From contig JAFYQB010000013.1 of assembly GCA_017547285.1 (NCBI GenBank), positions 1 to 48,918 on the forward strand: DNA of 48,918 nucleotides, written 5' to 3'. The notes beneath the pieces were generated by a model. It was not told the DNA's origin, ran no database searches, and worked only from the letters and a program-made list of their open reading frames with translations. The DNA comes from Clostridia bacterium (lineage in GTDB: Bacteria; Bacillota; Clostridia; Christensenellales; Aristaeellaceae). The position numbers and the translations under genes were made by a program. Below, piece after piece: positions 28,689 through 37,445 of the stretch. The first letter of the stretch is position 1. Every line of letters starts with the position of its first letter.

Positions 28689-29669
28689 ATGAAGCTGTTG
28701 ATTGCCCTTCCGTGCTATAACGAAGCGGAAAAAATTCAGGAGGTGCTGCGCTCCATCCCCCGCAGCTATGAAGGCGTGGATTTTGTGCGCCTGCTGGTGG
28801 TGGATGACGGCAGCAGGGACGAGACCACCCGTCTGGCCCACGAGGCCGGCGCGACGGTGATCCGTCACAAGCAGAACAGAGGACTGGGCTACGCGTTCCG
28901 CAGCGCGGTGGATTTTGCCATCGAGCACGGCTACGATATCATGGTCAACATGGACGGCGACGGACAGTTTGACAGCAATGATATCGCGCGGCTGATCCAG
29001 CCCATTCTGAACAACGAGGCCGATTTTGTGACCGCGTCCCGTTTCCTGAACCAGAAGGAGATCGAGCATATGCCGCCCATCAAAAAGTGGGGCAATGCGC
29101 GCATGAATCAGCTGGTAAGCACGCTGTGCGGCCAGAAATTCTCGGACGTGAGCTGCGGCTTCCGCGCCTACAGCCGGGATACGCTGCTCAAAATCAATTT
29201 CCACGGCCGGTTTACCTATACGCAGGAAAGCTTTATCAGCTTCCATTTTGAAAACCTGGCCATGCGTGAGGTTGCGATTGATGTTACCTACTTCCCGGAG
29301 CGCAAGAGCCGCATTGCGGGCAGCATCACCAAATATCTCAAAAAGACCTCCGGCATCATCGTGGGCCTCATGCGCGATTACTATCCCATGAAGTTCTTCG
29401 GTTTCATCGGCGGCCTGTTTATGATCCCTGCTCTGATCTTCGGCCTGATGTTCCTGATCCACTACCTGAGCGTGGGCTATTTCAGCGGCTACATCTTTGC
29501 CGGTCTGATCTGCGCGTTCTGTACGCTGGTGAGTGTGCTCATGTTTTCCTTCGGCGTGGCCATGGAAAGCATGGTGCGCATCAACCGCAATGAAAACCGC
29601 ATCCTCTACCATGTGCGCAAAAACGCGCCCACCACGCCCGATAACGAAGGGGAGGTACTGTACAAATGA
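28689..29669 (+). CDS. GT2-family glycosyltransferase (DPM1/GtrB-like)
   Basis: A 326-aa protein. A cytoplasmic GT-A domain covers about 1-225, with the nucleotide-sugar motifs VVDDGS (37-42) and MDGDGQ (88-93). Two membrane segments follow near 235-258 and 268-292. This is the plan of enzymes that move a sugar from a nucleotide to a polyprenyl phosphate on the inner face. The product would feed GT-C enzymes outside, and two such candidates are nearby. AAGGAGG precedes the ATG. Its stop overlaps the next start (ATGA). Confidence 0.88.
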   Translation: MKLLIALPCYNEAEKIQEVLRSIPRSYEGVDFVRLLVVDDGSRDETTRLAHEAGATVIRHKQNRGLGYAFRSAVDFAIEHGYDIMVNMDGDGQFDSNDIARLIQPILNNEADFVTASRFLNQKEIEHMPPIKKWGNARMNQLVSTLCGQKFSDVSCGFRAYSRDTLLKINFHGRFTYTQESFISFHFENLAMREVAIDVTYFPERKSRIAGSITKYLKKTSGIIVGLMRDYYPMKFFGFIGGLFMIPALIFGLMFLIHYLSVGYFSGYIFAGLICAFCTLVSVLMFSFGVAMESMVRINRNENRILYHVRKNAPTTPDNEGEVLYK

Positions 29670-30721
29670 AGGCCATGCTTTCCATTGATCATCCCGCATG
29701 GGCGCACCAGTTCCGCAACATTGTCAAAATGCTCAACGAGCGCGGCGATGACGTGCTGACCCTGTGCGTGGACAAGGACGGCGACAAGGAACTTTTGGAA
29801 AAGTTCGGCATTCCCTATGTGCTCAGCGCCCGTTCCACCGGCAAGAATGTGTTTGAAAAAGGCCTGCTGTTCATCGGCCTGTGCATTGAGCATACCTACC
29901 GCGCGCTCAAATATCAGCCGGATATCCTGATTGGCCGCGCCTCTCCCATGATGGCCGTGGCTTCCTTTATCAGCCGCAAGCCGCATATCATTTATGAGGA
30001 TACCGAGGTCAGCAAATTCAGCCTGCGCATCTGCAAAAAGCTGACCACCAAGATCATCACGCCCCGCACGTTCCTGACCGATCTTGGCAAGTGCCAGGAG
30101 CGTCTGGATACCTACAAGGAGCTTTTCTACCTGCATCCCTCCGTGTTTACGCCCGATAAGCAGAAGCTGCGCGACGTGGGCTTCAACCCGGACGAGGACT
30201 ACATCCTCGTGCGCTTTGTGGCGTGGAACGCCAGCCACGATATCGGCCGCAAGGGCCTGGATGACGCCGGCAAAATTGCGCTGGTCAAAAAGCTGGAAAA
30301 GTACGGCCGCGTATATGTGAGCGCCGAAGGCAATGTGCCGGAGGAACTGAAACCCTATCTGCTCAAAACGCCCTATGAACTGGTACACCATGTGCTGGCC
30401 TTTGCCAAGCTGGTGTACTCCGAGGGCGCGACCATGGCCTCGGAGGCCGTGGTGCTGGGCACCCATGCCCTGTATGTAAACACCATCGTTTCCGGCTCCA
30501 CCCGCGAGCAGGCGGAACGCTTCCAGCTGCTGTACAACTTTAATGAGGGCGAGGATCGCTACCAGAAGGCAGACGCCAAGGCCATCGAACTGCTGGAAAC
30601 GCCCAACCTTGTGGAACTGGGCCGCGAAAAGCAGAAAAAGCTGCTTGAAGAGAAGGTGGACATCAACCACTATTACCTGTCCGAAATGGACCGTCTGGTG
30701 AAGACCGGGAGGAAGGGCTGA
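29666..30721 (+). CDS. DUF354-family protein (GT-B-like)
   Basis: A 351-aa soluble protein. DUF354 proteins are distant relatives of UDP-GlcNAc 2-epimerase and GT-B glycosyltransferases. Signatures here are the N-terminal DHPAWAHQFRNIVKML and the C-terminal nucleotide-site-like segment SEGATMASEAVVLGTHALYVN (about 251-271). A sugar-nucleotide epimerase or transferase role is likely but unproven. It is tightly coupled to the GT2 upstream and overlaps the next gene (TGATG). Confidence 0.82.
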   Translation: MKAMLSIDHPAWAHQFRNIVKMLNERGDDVLTLCVDKDGDKELLEKFGIPYVLSARSTGKNVFEKGLLFIGLCIEHTYRALKYQPDILIGRASPMMAVASFISRKPHIIYEDTEVSKFSLRICKKLTTKIITPRTFLTDLGKCQERLDTYKELFYLHPSVFTPDKQKLRDVGFNPDEDYILVRFVAWNASHDIGRKGLDDAGKIALVKKLEKYGRVYVSAEGNVPEELKPYLLKTPYELVHHVLAFAKLVYSEGATMASEAVVLGTHALYVNTIVSGSTREQAERFQLLYNFNEGEDRYQKADAKAIELLETPNLVELGREKQKKLLEEKVDINHYYLSEMDRLVKTGRKG

Positions 30722-32928
30722 TGACCTGGCTTGATTTGGGCAACCACTGGCGCAACCTGTATCTGCTGAGCTGCATGATGCAGATGGGCGCGCTGGGCTG
30801 CCTGTTTGCGGCAAGGGGCTGGTTTGTGAAACAGAACCGCCCGGCCTGTTTTCTGACGGGCGTTGCCTCCACACCGCTTGTGCAGTATCTGTGGACGCTG
30901 CTGCTGGCCCTTTGCTGGCCCGCTGCACCGCAGATGGTGTATATCGGCGGACTGCCGGTTTTGAGCATTCTTGCGGTGCTGGTACTGACGATTGCCAATG
31001 TGCTGAAAGTGAAGCAGCTGGCGCTGCGCGGCATGGCATTTGTCAAACGGATCCTGCATTTTGACAAGCCCGCGCTGATGGTTTTATGCTTTGCCCTGTG
31101 CATGGTTCTTTTGCTGGCTCCTGCATGCGTGCGGTTTATGAGCAGCACCAGCGCTCTCAACCATGGCGGCGATGCGGGCGAGTACATGGCGCGTGCGCTC
31201 AAGTACTGCCAGGATCGGGATCTGGTCTCCCTTTTGGACAAGGACGATCAGACCGGCCTGTTCCGTCCCAACAGCCATTTTCCTTCCATGGAGCTGTATT
31301 TCAGCTACGGCTTGTTCCATGCGGACGGAAACTATGGATATCCCTATGACAAGCCCGCCTTTACCGGCATGGGCATGCTCATTTTCTATGCCGCCGCCGC
31401 ATACGGCGCGCTGCTGATGATCTTCTGCCGCAACCGCAAAAGCTGCGTGCTGCTGGGCGCGGTGCTGTTTAACCTGGTTCCGGACCTGTATTTCTCCGTG
31501 GCCACCGCGCCGCGCGATATCTGGCGCATTCTGGCTGTGCTGTGGGCGGCTGCCGTCTTCTGCGGGCTTACGGAAGAAGGAAACTGGAAACAATACCTTG
31601 GCAAGCTGTTCCTGAGCTTTTTTGTGTGCTTCACCGCCATGAGCGCACATGTGGTGTGCTTTGTGGTGCTGCCCTTTGTGGTGATCGCCTGGGTGGTCTG
31701 GCGCTTCATGCGCCACGGCATGCTGCAGTACGGCGGCGCCTGGAAAACGCTGGCGCGCAGCGTTGGCATGGCCGCGGCGGGTGCGCTTGGCACGCTGACG
31801 GCCTTCAGCGGCAATCTCTGGTGCTTTGTCAAGTGGGGGCAGATGTCGCCCTGGCGCCTGATGACCACCTATACCGATGCTCCCTGGTATGAAATGTACC
31901 TGTACGGGGAGTATAAGCTGGAGGAGACCACCACCCATCTGAGCTTCTGGGAATCCTGGGACGCCATCCTGATGGACTATGCCACGCCGATCGGTACCTG
32001 GGGCTTCTTTGCCGCTGCTGCCGTTTTGCTCATCGTGCTGGTTTATCTGATCTGCGTTCGCATCGGCATGGGCCGCAAGGCGCGCACCATGAAGAGCGAA
32101 GTGCGCGACGCGCAGGAAGCGGGCGCGATCGGCATCATTATCCACAACCGTCAGCCGGGTGCGCAGACCGCCTCTTTGGCAGGCCTGTGCGCGCTGCTCA
32201 CGCTGCTGACCCTCGCGCCCATGACCGGTCTGCTGGACAGCCCCCTGTACAGCTTTTCCGGCACGTTCGTGAACATGCCGCGTTACACGCTGCAATGGTT
32301 CCTGCTGGCGTGCGTGATGGTCTGCGCGCTGCTTTCCGCACTGGCGGATGTGTGGCCCGCTTTGACCGCACGCCTCAGAAAGCCTGTATGGCTCAAACAG
32401 GTTCCTGCGTGGCTGTGCGTGGCCGTATGCCTGTTTGGCATGGTAAAGGGGCTGAACCAGACCGGCTACACCAATACCTTCTACCGCTACAGCCGCGGCG
32501 TGATGGAGAATGAGGATATCCTGCTGGATAACGGCTTCCGCACCCGTTACGGGCTGCTTGCGCGCGTGGCGGAGGAAGTGCCGCAGGATCAGAAGATCCT
32601 GCTGACCCGCCCTGCCTATCAGTATCCCATCGGCGTACGCGGGCTGATCCTGACCGCCAATCCCGTTGTTTCCCTGATGAATGAACCGCTGGAGAATGTG
32701 GAAAACGCGCTGCGCGAAAGAAACGTTGCCCTGCTTGCCACCGCTCCGGATTTCTGGGACGAACGGTATTTTGCCAAATCATGTCTGAGCGAATACCTGA
32801 ACGCTTTGCCCGCTGAGCAGATCATCCAAACGGAGCATATGCGCCTGTACCTGGTGGATGCAGCACTGGTTCCGGCGGCGCAGGCGATTTACGATGAATT
32901 GTATCCTGCCGAAGGAGGAGAACTATGA
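30721..32928 (+). CDS. Large polytopic membrane protein, GT-C-like
   Basis: A 735-aa protein with about 12-14 membrane segments and a C-terminal soluble region (about 600-735). The first large outer loop holds GGDAGEYM (D151, E154), like the acidic motif in the first loop of GT-C glycosyltransferases. I do not recognise a named family. With the DPM1-like GT2 two genes upstream it could use a polyprenyl-phosphate sugar to build or decorate a surface glycan. It starts within the DUF354 stop and overlaps the next gene by four bases. Confidence 0.65.
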   Translation: MTWLDLGNHWRNLYLLSCMMQMGALGCLFAARGWFVKQNRPACFLTGVASTPLVQYLWTLLLALCWPAAPQMVYIGGLPVLSILAVLVLTIANVLKVKQLALRGMAFVKRILHFDKPALMVLCFALCMVLLLAPACVRFMSSTSALNHGGDAGEYMARALKYCQDRDLVSLLDKDDQTGLFRPNSHFPSMELYFSYGLFHADGNYGYPYDKPAFTGMGMLIFYAAAAYGALLMIFCRNRKSCVLLGAVLFNLVPDLYFSVATAPRDIWRILAVLWAAAVFCGLTEEGNWKQYLGKLFLSFFVCFTAMSAHVVCFVVLPFVVIAWVVWRFMRHGMLQYGGAWKTLARSVGMAAAGALGTLTAFSGNLWCFVKWGQMSPWRLMTTYTDAPWYEMYLYGEYKLEETTTHLSFWESWDAILMDYATPIGTWGFFAAAAVLLIVLVYLICVRIGMGRKARTMKSEVRDAQEAGAIGIIIHNRQPGAQTASLAGLCALLTLLTLAPMTGLLDSPLYSFSGTFVNMPRYTLQWFLLACVMVCALLSALADVWPALTARLRKPVWLKQVPAWLCVAVCLFGMVKGLNQTGYTNTFYRYSRGVMENEDILLDNGFRTRYGLLARVAEEVPQDQKILLTRPAYQYPIGVRGLILTANPVVSLMNEPLENVENALRERNVALLATAPDFWDERYFAKSCLSEYLNALPAEQIIQTEHMRLYLVDAALVPAAQAIYDELYPAEGGEL

Positions 32929-33815
32929 ATTGTTCCGCATGCGGACAGCCCATCCCTCAGGGAGCTGCGGTGTGTCCTGTATGCCAGACCCCGGTGAATC
33001 AGCCGGTCTATCAGCAGAGCTATGCCCGGTATCAGCAGGGCAGCTATCCGACCGGCTATCAGCAGCCCTATGCCTACGGCCAGCAGCCTGCCCCGGCGGA
33101 AAACAGCTTTCTGAGCATTCTGGCGGAGCTGCCCCGTGCGTTTGTGAACTGCTTTACCCGCCCGGGCGATGTGCTGAGGCAGATGGTGGAACGCCGCGAC
33201 CTGTACAGCTGTCCCGTGGTGGCAGCGGTGGTGCTGATTCTGACCTTCCTTTGCGGCATCGTGGTGATGCGCGGCTTTGTGGGCGTGCTGTTCGGCATGA
33301 TTTCCGCCTTCAGCGGCGTGCCCCTGGCAGGCAGCGAGGCCTCCATGAATCAGGGCATCAGCTATATCGCGGGCCGCGTTGCGCCTTCCGTTGGCGGTAT
33401 TGCCGTGGTGTGCCAGCTGATCAGCATGGCGGTGCCGACGATTGTGTTTCTGGTCTATATCTGCGTGATCTGCAAGGTCATGTTCTCCTGGGAACTGGCG
33501 CTGGGCTTTGTGGCGGTTACCTCGCTGCCCACGGTGGCAGTGGCGCTGCTGGCCATGGCCGCGGCCCTGATCAGCCCCTGGATCTCGCTGATCCTGATGA
33601 TGTGCGGCATGGCTGTGAGCTACACGCAGGCCTGCGGCATGCTGGCGCTGATTACCGGCCGAAATGATCAGATCCTGATGCGCGGCAAGCTGATCTGCGT
33701 GGCGCTTTCCGTGGCTGTTACGCTGGCCCTGTGCGGCGTGGCGGGCGGTCTGATGATGGGCGGCGTGGTGCAGCGCATCATCGTGCTGTTTGCCAATGTG
33801 GGCTCGCTGATCTGA
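32925..33815 (+). CDS. Zinc-ribbon plus Yip1-domain membrane protein
   Basis: A 296-aa protein. The N-terminus has a zinc ribbon (C3, C6, C17, C20), then a Gln/Tyr/Pro-rich stretch (about 27-62). Five to six membrane segments of a Yip1-like domain follow from about 100 to 290. Such proteins are common in Bacillota with no settled role. They may recruit or organise membrane proteins. It is coupled on both sides by overlaps, so its amount should match that of the glycosyltransferases. Confidence 0.8.
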   Translation: MNCSACGQPIPQGAAVCPVCQTPVNQPVYQQSYARYQQGSYPTGYQQPYAYGQQPAPAENSFLSILAELPRAFVNCFTRPGDVLRQMVERRDLYSCPVVAAVVLILTFLCGIVVMRGFVGVLFGMISAFSGVPLAGSEASMNQGISYIAGRVAPSVGGIAVVCQLISMAVPTIVFLVYICVICKVMFSWELALGFVAVTSLPTVAVALLAMAAALISPWISLILMMCGMAVSYTQACGMLALITGRNDQILMRGKLICVALSVAVTLALCGVAGGLMMGGVVQRIIVLFANVGSLI

Positions 33816-35281
33816 TGAAGAAACGTATTGTAGTGGTTCTTGCACTGGGGCTGATGATTGCTGCGATTGTATGTCTGGCTATTCGTCAGCCTGCGGAAAT
33901 CACCGTTTCGCCCGAATGGCTGCAGGCAGCGGAGGGGCTGGATGAAATCACCATTTCTGCAAAGCTCAACGCAGAAGAACGCAGCCTGAGCGTGCAGCAG
34001 ACGCTGCATTTGCAAAACCGCACCGGTCAGAAGCAGGATGCAGCGGTTTTGCGTACCTGGCCAAACGCCTTTCAGAACCTGGATACCTCGCCCTGCGCGG
34101 CGGAGGAAGGAATTATGGCGGCCTGTTATCCCGCGGGCTTTTCCAGCGGCGCGCTGCTGATGGTCCAGGCCGAAGCCAACGGGCAAAGCGTACTGTACCG
34201 CTATACAGACGACGCCAAAACGGTGCTTAAAGTGCCTGTTCCGGGCGGCTGGCAGGACGGCGAAACCATCGAACTGAAACTGACTTACACCATTCAAATG
34301 CCGCAGATGGCCTATCGTTTCGGCGTATGGGAGGAAATCTGGGCGATCGGCAATGCCTTTGCCATTCCTGCCGTATGGGAGGACGGAGCCTTTCGTACAG
34401 ACGCTTATGCGCCCGTGGGCGATCCGTTTGTGAGCGACTGCGCCAACTACACGGTGACCGTCACCGTGCCGAAGGGCTATGTGTGCGCGGCAAGCGCAAA
34501 GGCGGCATCGGTTGAAAACCATGTTTATTCGTACAGGGCGTTTGCAGTGCGGGACTTTGCGCTGGTCATCAGCCCCGGGTTCAAAACAGCGCAGACCGTG
34601 CAGAACGGCGTGCAGATCACGGCTTATGCGGCTGATGCCGCGCAGGCAAAGGAACTGCTTAAGTACGGCAGGAAGGCGCTGGAAACCTACAGCGAAGCCT
34701 TCGGCAGCTATCCCTATCCGTCCTACAGCCTTGCACAGGTCAGCTTTCCGCATGGCGGTATGGAGTATCCGGGCCTGAGCATGATCTCAACCGATCTGCT
34801 GGCCGAAGGCGGACGCGAGCTGGAATATGCCGTGGCGCATGAAACGGCGCACCAGTGGTGGTATGCCGCTGTGGGTTCGGACGGCTGGAACCAGCCGTGG
34901 CAGGATGAAGCGCTGTGTGAGTTCAGCCTGCTGGAATATGCCGAAAAGCATTACGGACCATCCGAACGGAATGATCTGGAGCAGCGCCGCATGGAAACCG
35001 CGCTGCGTGTAACGGTGCCGCAGGGCATTACGCCGGGTGCGCCGCTCAGCTATTTCCCTTCCATGAGTATGTACAAACTGGTTGTCTACGATCGCGGAGC
35101 CGCATGCCTGTGCGCGCTGGACAGAACCGTTCCGCTGGATGGATTCCTGCGCGATTACTACCAAAACTACGCTTTCCGCCGTGCTATGCGGGCGGATTTT
35201 GAACAGCAGTTATTCGAAAGCACCGGCGAGGATCTGACCCCGCTGATGCGCGATTATCTGGATACAAACATTCTGAATTAA
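33815..35281 (+). CDS. Membrane-anchored M1-like zinc metallopeptidase
   Basis: A 488-aa protein with an N-terminal signal anchor (about 4-22) and a gluzincin domain. The zinc site is HETAH (342-346) with E365 in WQDEALCEF, spaced as in M1 aminopeptidases. The usual GAMEN substrate motif reads GGMEYP (314-319), as in the distant M1 branch with endopeptidase-like or unknown roles. The active site faces outward. ATG 33815 lies in TGATG, overlapping the Yip1 gene stop. A peptidase inside a glycosyltransferase operon suggests processing of a surface glycoprotein or of the operon's own products; this is inference. Confidence 0.87.
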   Translation: MKKRIVVVLALGLMIAAIVCLAIRQPAEITVSPEWLQAAEGLDEITISAKLNAEERSLSVQQTLHLQNRTGQKQDAAVLRTWPNAFQNLDTSPCAAEEGIMAACYPAGFSSGALLMVQAEANGQSVLYRYTDDAKTVLKVPVPGGWQDGETIELKLTYTIQMPQMAYRFGVWEEIWAIGNAFAIPAVWEDGAFRTDAYAPVGDPFVSDCANYTVTVTVPKGYVCAASAKAASVENHVYSYRAFAVRDFALVISPGFKTAQTVQNGVQITAYAADAAQAKELLKYGRKALETYSEAFGSYPYPSYSLAQVSFPHGGMEYPGLSMISTDLLAEGGRELEYAVAHETAHQWWYAAVGSDGWNQPWQDEALCEFSLLEYAEKHYGPSERNDLEQRRMETALRVTVPQGITPGAPLSYFPSMSMYKLVVYDRGAACLCALDRTVPLDGFLRDYYQNYAFRRAMRADFEQQLFESTGEDLTPLMRDYLDTNILN

Positions 35282-35307
35282 ACGGCCTTACGAAAGGAAG
35301 TATACGT

Positions 35308-36411
35308 ATGAATAACGCAAACCGTACCGCTGTGATTATTCCCGCCTACAAGCCGGACGACCGTCTGCCGCCCTACGTTGCCGCCCTCAGGGAAGCGGGT
35401 GTTGGCAAGATCGTGATCGTGGATGACGGCAGCGGCGCCTCTTTCCAGCCGCTGTTCCAGTCCATCCCGCAGGATGACGTGGTGCATATCATTTCCTACG
35501 AGCCCAATGCCGGCAAGGGCGTGGCGCTCAAGCGTGGCATGACCTATGTGCAGGAAAGCTGCCCCGATCAGGCCTTTGTTGTTACCGCTGACAGCGATGG
35601 TCAGCACACCGTGAAGGATGTTCTGCGCATGGCGGAAGCCATGGGCGAAAACGGCGACGGCCTGCTGCTGGGCAGCCGCGACTTCGATCAGCCGGACGTG
35701 CCCTTCAAGAGCCGCAACGGCAACAAGATCACCGCCACTGTGTTCAAGCTGCTCTACGGCGTGTGGGTGCGCGATACCCAGACCGGCCTGCGCGCCTTTG
35801 GCCGCGAGCTGCTGCCCGTGATGATCGCCGTGAAGGGCGACCGTTACGAATACGAAATGAACGTGCTCATTGAGTGTGCGCACAAGAAGATCGCCATGCG
35901 TCCCCTGACCATTCAGACCGTGTATGAGAACAACAACGAGGGCAGCCACTTCCGCGCTGTTCGCGACAGCATCCGCATTTACTCTGTGATCCTGGCGGGA
36001 TTCTTCCGCTTCATCGGCGCCTCCCTGGCAAGCTTCCTTGTGGACTATGTGCTGTATCTGATCATCAACAACCTGCTCAAGGGCGCGCCCGGCATGGCGC
36101 AGCAGGCCGGCTTCCTGTTCCTGCACTTCGTGCCGCACATTGCCATTGCCACTGTTGGCGCGCGCGTTCTGTCCGGCGTATTCAACTTTGCCATGAACCG
36201 CAAGTTTGTGTTTGATGACAAGTCCTCTGTCAAGAAGAGCTTCCCGCGTTATCTGGCGGTGTTCTTCCTGATCATGATTCTGTCTGCCGCGCTTACCAGC
36301 AGCCTGCACACCTGGTTTGGCTGGAGCGACAATCTGGTTAAGATCCCTGTGGATATTCTTTTGTTCTTCCTCAGCTATTCGCTCCAGCAGCGCTGGGTGT
36401 TCAAGGGCTGA
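35308..36411 (+). CDS. GT2 glycosyltransferase fused to a GtrA domain
   Basis: A 367-aa protein. GT-A domain about 1-215 has VIPAYKPDD, IVIVDDGSG (35-43) and ADSDGQH. GtrA-type membrane domain about 225-366 has four segments, including FNFAMNRKFVFDD between the second and third. GtrA proteins are thought to flip polyprenyl-phosphate sugars. The fusion would make the lipid-linked sugar and move it across the membrane. It follows the M1-like gene by 26 bp with GAAAGGAAG before its ATG, so it likely ends the same operon. Confidence 0.9.
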   Translation: MNNANRTAVIIPAYKPDDRLPPYVAALREAGVGKIVIVDDGSGASFQPLFQSIPQDDVVHIISYEPNAGKGVALKRGMTYVQESCPDQAFVVTADSDGQHTVKDVLRMAEAMGENGDGLLLGSRDFDQPDVPFKSRNGNKITATVFKLLYGVWVRDTQTGLRAFGRELLPVMIAVKGDRYEYEMNVLIECAHKKIAMRPLTIQTVYENNNEGSHFRAVRDSIRIYSVILAGFFRFIGASLASFLVDYVLYLIINNLLKGAPGMAQQAGFLFLHFVPHIAIATVGARVLSGVFNFAMNRKFVFDDKSSVKKSFPRYLAVFFLIMILSAALTSSLHTWFGWSDNLVKIPVDILLFFLSYSLQQRWVFKG

Positions 36412-36462
36412 GCGCTTTTGGAAACTTGAGGGAAATGCCGTTTCCTTTTGGGAGATAAGCGA

Positions 36463-36487
36463 GCCGGAGCACCCTTCGTGCTCCGGC
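36463..36487 (+). terminator. Hairpin after the GT2-GtrA gene
   Basis: GCCGGAGCAC (36463-36472) pairs with GTGCTCCGGC (36478-36487) over a 5-nt loop. It is a stable stem but only GGTCTTCG follows. It probably marks the transcript end with help from the terminator at 36508-36553. Confidence 0.5.
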
Positions 36488-36507
36488 GGTCTTCGCTCCC
36501 GAACCAA

Positions 36508-36553
36508 ACAAAAAAGTCCCGCCTCGCGATCATGCAATGATCGCGAAACGGGA
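36508..36553 (-). terminator. Terminator of the minus-strand GNAT gene
   Basis: Nested stems CGCGATCAT/ATGATCGCG (36525-36533, 36537-36545) and TCCCG/CGGGA (36517-36521, 36549-36553). On the minus strand they are followed by a run of six T. It lies beyond the two-hairpin repeat in gene direction. Confidence 0.8.
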
Positions 36554-36612
36554 TTCATAAGGGCTTTAGCCCTTATGCGGGATCCAAGGACAGAGCCCTT
36601 GGCCGCCGGAGG
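36550..36612 (-). repeat. Two-hairpin 3' repeat behind the GNAT gene
   Basis: In gene sense: GCCTCCGGCGGCC, hairpin CAAGGGCTCTGTCCTTGG, linker ATCCCGC, hairpin ATAAGGGCTAAAGCCCTTAT, then GAATCCCG. It matches the copy at 22476-22528 in layout, linker and loops, and also lies right behind a stop codon. Confidence 0.7.
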
Positions 36613-36617
36613 CAAGC

Positions 36618-37094
36618 TCAGTTCTCGCGCAGCGCCTTCGGCACGCACTCTGCGCTGCGATGGCCGCATTCTGCGCAGTTGCCGCCGCAATGGCTGAGCT
36701 GCACGTTTTCGCCCAGGATGGACATCTGCTTCAGGCCGTTCTCTTCGCCGTCGGTCGTGAAACCGTACTGGGCGAAGAAGGCTTCCACCTCGCTCGGGCA
36801 TTCCAGACGAATGAGGGACGCGCAGTGGGTGAGCGCTTTGTAGAGCGTAAGGCGCACCAGCAGGTCGCCGAAGCCGCGGTCGCGCTGATCCGCCAGAACG
36901 CCGATATCGCCGATCCAGAAAGCGCCGTCCTGCCACCACAGGCGTGCGGCGGCTACAGGCACGTCGCTTTCATACACCACCACATGCTGCGCCATGGCGT
37001 CCAGCGCGTCCATGCCGCGGCCAAACACGCTTTCACGCAGGCTGATGGGCAGCGAGATATCACTGCCGCTGGGAAACCATCTGCCCTGTACCAT
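36618..37094 (-). CDS. GNAT acetyltransferase with a C-terminal CX3CX2C tail
   Basis: A 158-aa protein. The GNAT domain (about 1-130) carries the AcCoA-binding segment ADQRDRGFGDLLVRL near 66-80. The tail after about 133 holds C136, C140, C143 and C150 in HCGGNCAECGHRSAEC. The CX3CX2C spacing recalls iron-sulfur or zinc sites and is not part of the GNAT fold. A metal- or redox-sensing acetyltransferase is possible; the substrate is unknown. GGGAGG precedes the ATG. The divergent DUF896 gene starts only 32 bp away. Confidence 0.82.
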   Translation of the reverse strand: MVQGRWFPSGSDISLPISLRESVFGRGMDALDAMAQHVVVYESDVPVAAARLWWQDGAFWIGDIGVLADQRDRGFGDLLVRLTLYKALTHCASLIRLECPSEVEAFFAQYGFTTDGEENGLKQMSILGENVQLSHCGGNCAECGHRSAECVPKALREN

Positions 37095-37126
37095 ATCAAA
37101 AGACCTCCCGAAAGGATGAATGGAAA

Positions 37127-37339
37127 ATGGAACACGAAAAGATTGAACGAATCAACGAGCTGGCCCGTCTGGCCAAGGAACGCGAACTGACCCCCGAAGA
37201 GCAGACCGAACGCGCTGCGCTGCGCAGGGAATACCTGGACGGCTTCCGCGAGAACATGCGCCAGATCCTGGAAGGCGTGGTGATTCAGCGTCCCGACGGT
37301 TCCAAGGAGCCGCTCAAAAAGAAACAGGACAAGCACTGA
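37127..37339 (+). CDS. DUF896-family small protein (YnzC-like)
   Basis: A 70-aa protein with the DUF896 signature: an N-terminal helical hairpin (IERINELARLAKERELTPEEQTERAALRREYLDGF, two parts) and a basic tail. Bacillus members such as YnzC have been linked to the SOS region, but the molecular role is unclear. No Shine-Dalgarno of normal spacing is seen before ATG 37127 (GAAAGG is 11 bases away). The 32-bp gap to the divergent GNAT leaves little room for a promoter. Confidence 0.88.
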   Translation: MEHEKIERINELARLAKERELTPEEQTERAALRREYLDGFRENMRQILEGVVIQRPDGSKEPLKKKQDKH

Positions 37340-37410
37340 TCGCCTGCCCAACACATCCATTTTACCACAAAAACCACCAAAACTCAATCATAAAATTTTT
37401 GCAAAAGCCC

Positions 37411-37439
37411 TTGTTTTAGGGGTTGACATCGGGTATAAT
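37411..37439 (+). promoter_or_regulatory. Promoter of the DUF1292 gene
   Basis: TTGTTT (37411-37416) is 17 bp from TATAAT (37434-37439). A TTGACA at 37423-37428 is too close to this -10 to be its partner. Confidence 0.65.
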
Positions 37440-37445
37440 AAAGCC

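Noticed and set aside
37423..37439. TTGACA at 37423 as -35 of the DUF1292 promoter
   Set aside because: Only five bases separate it from TATAAT; TTGTTT at 37411 has the correct 17-bp spacing.
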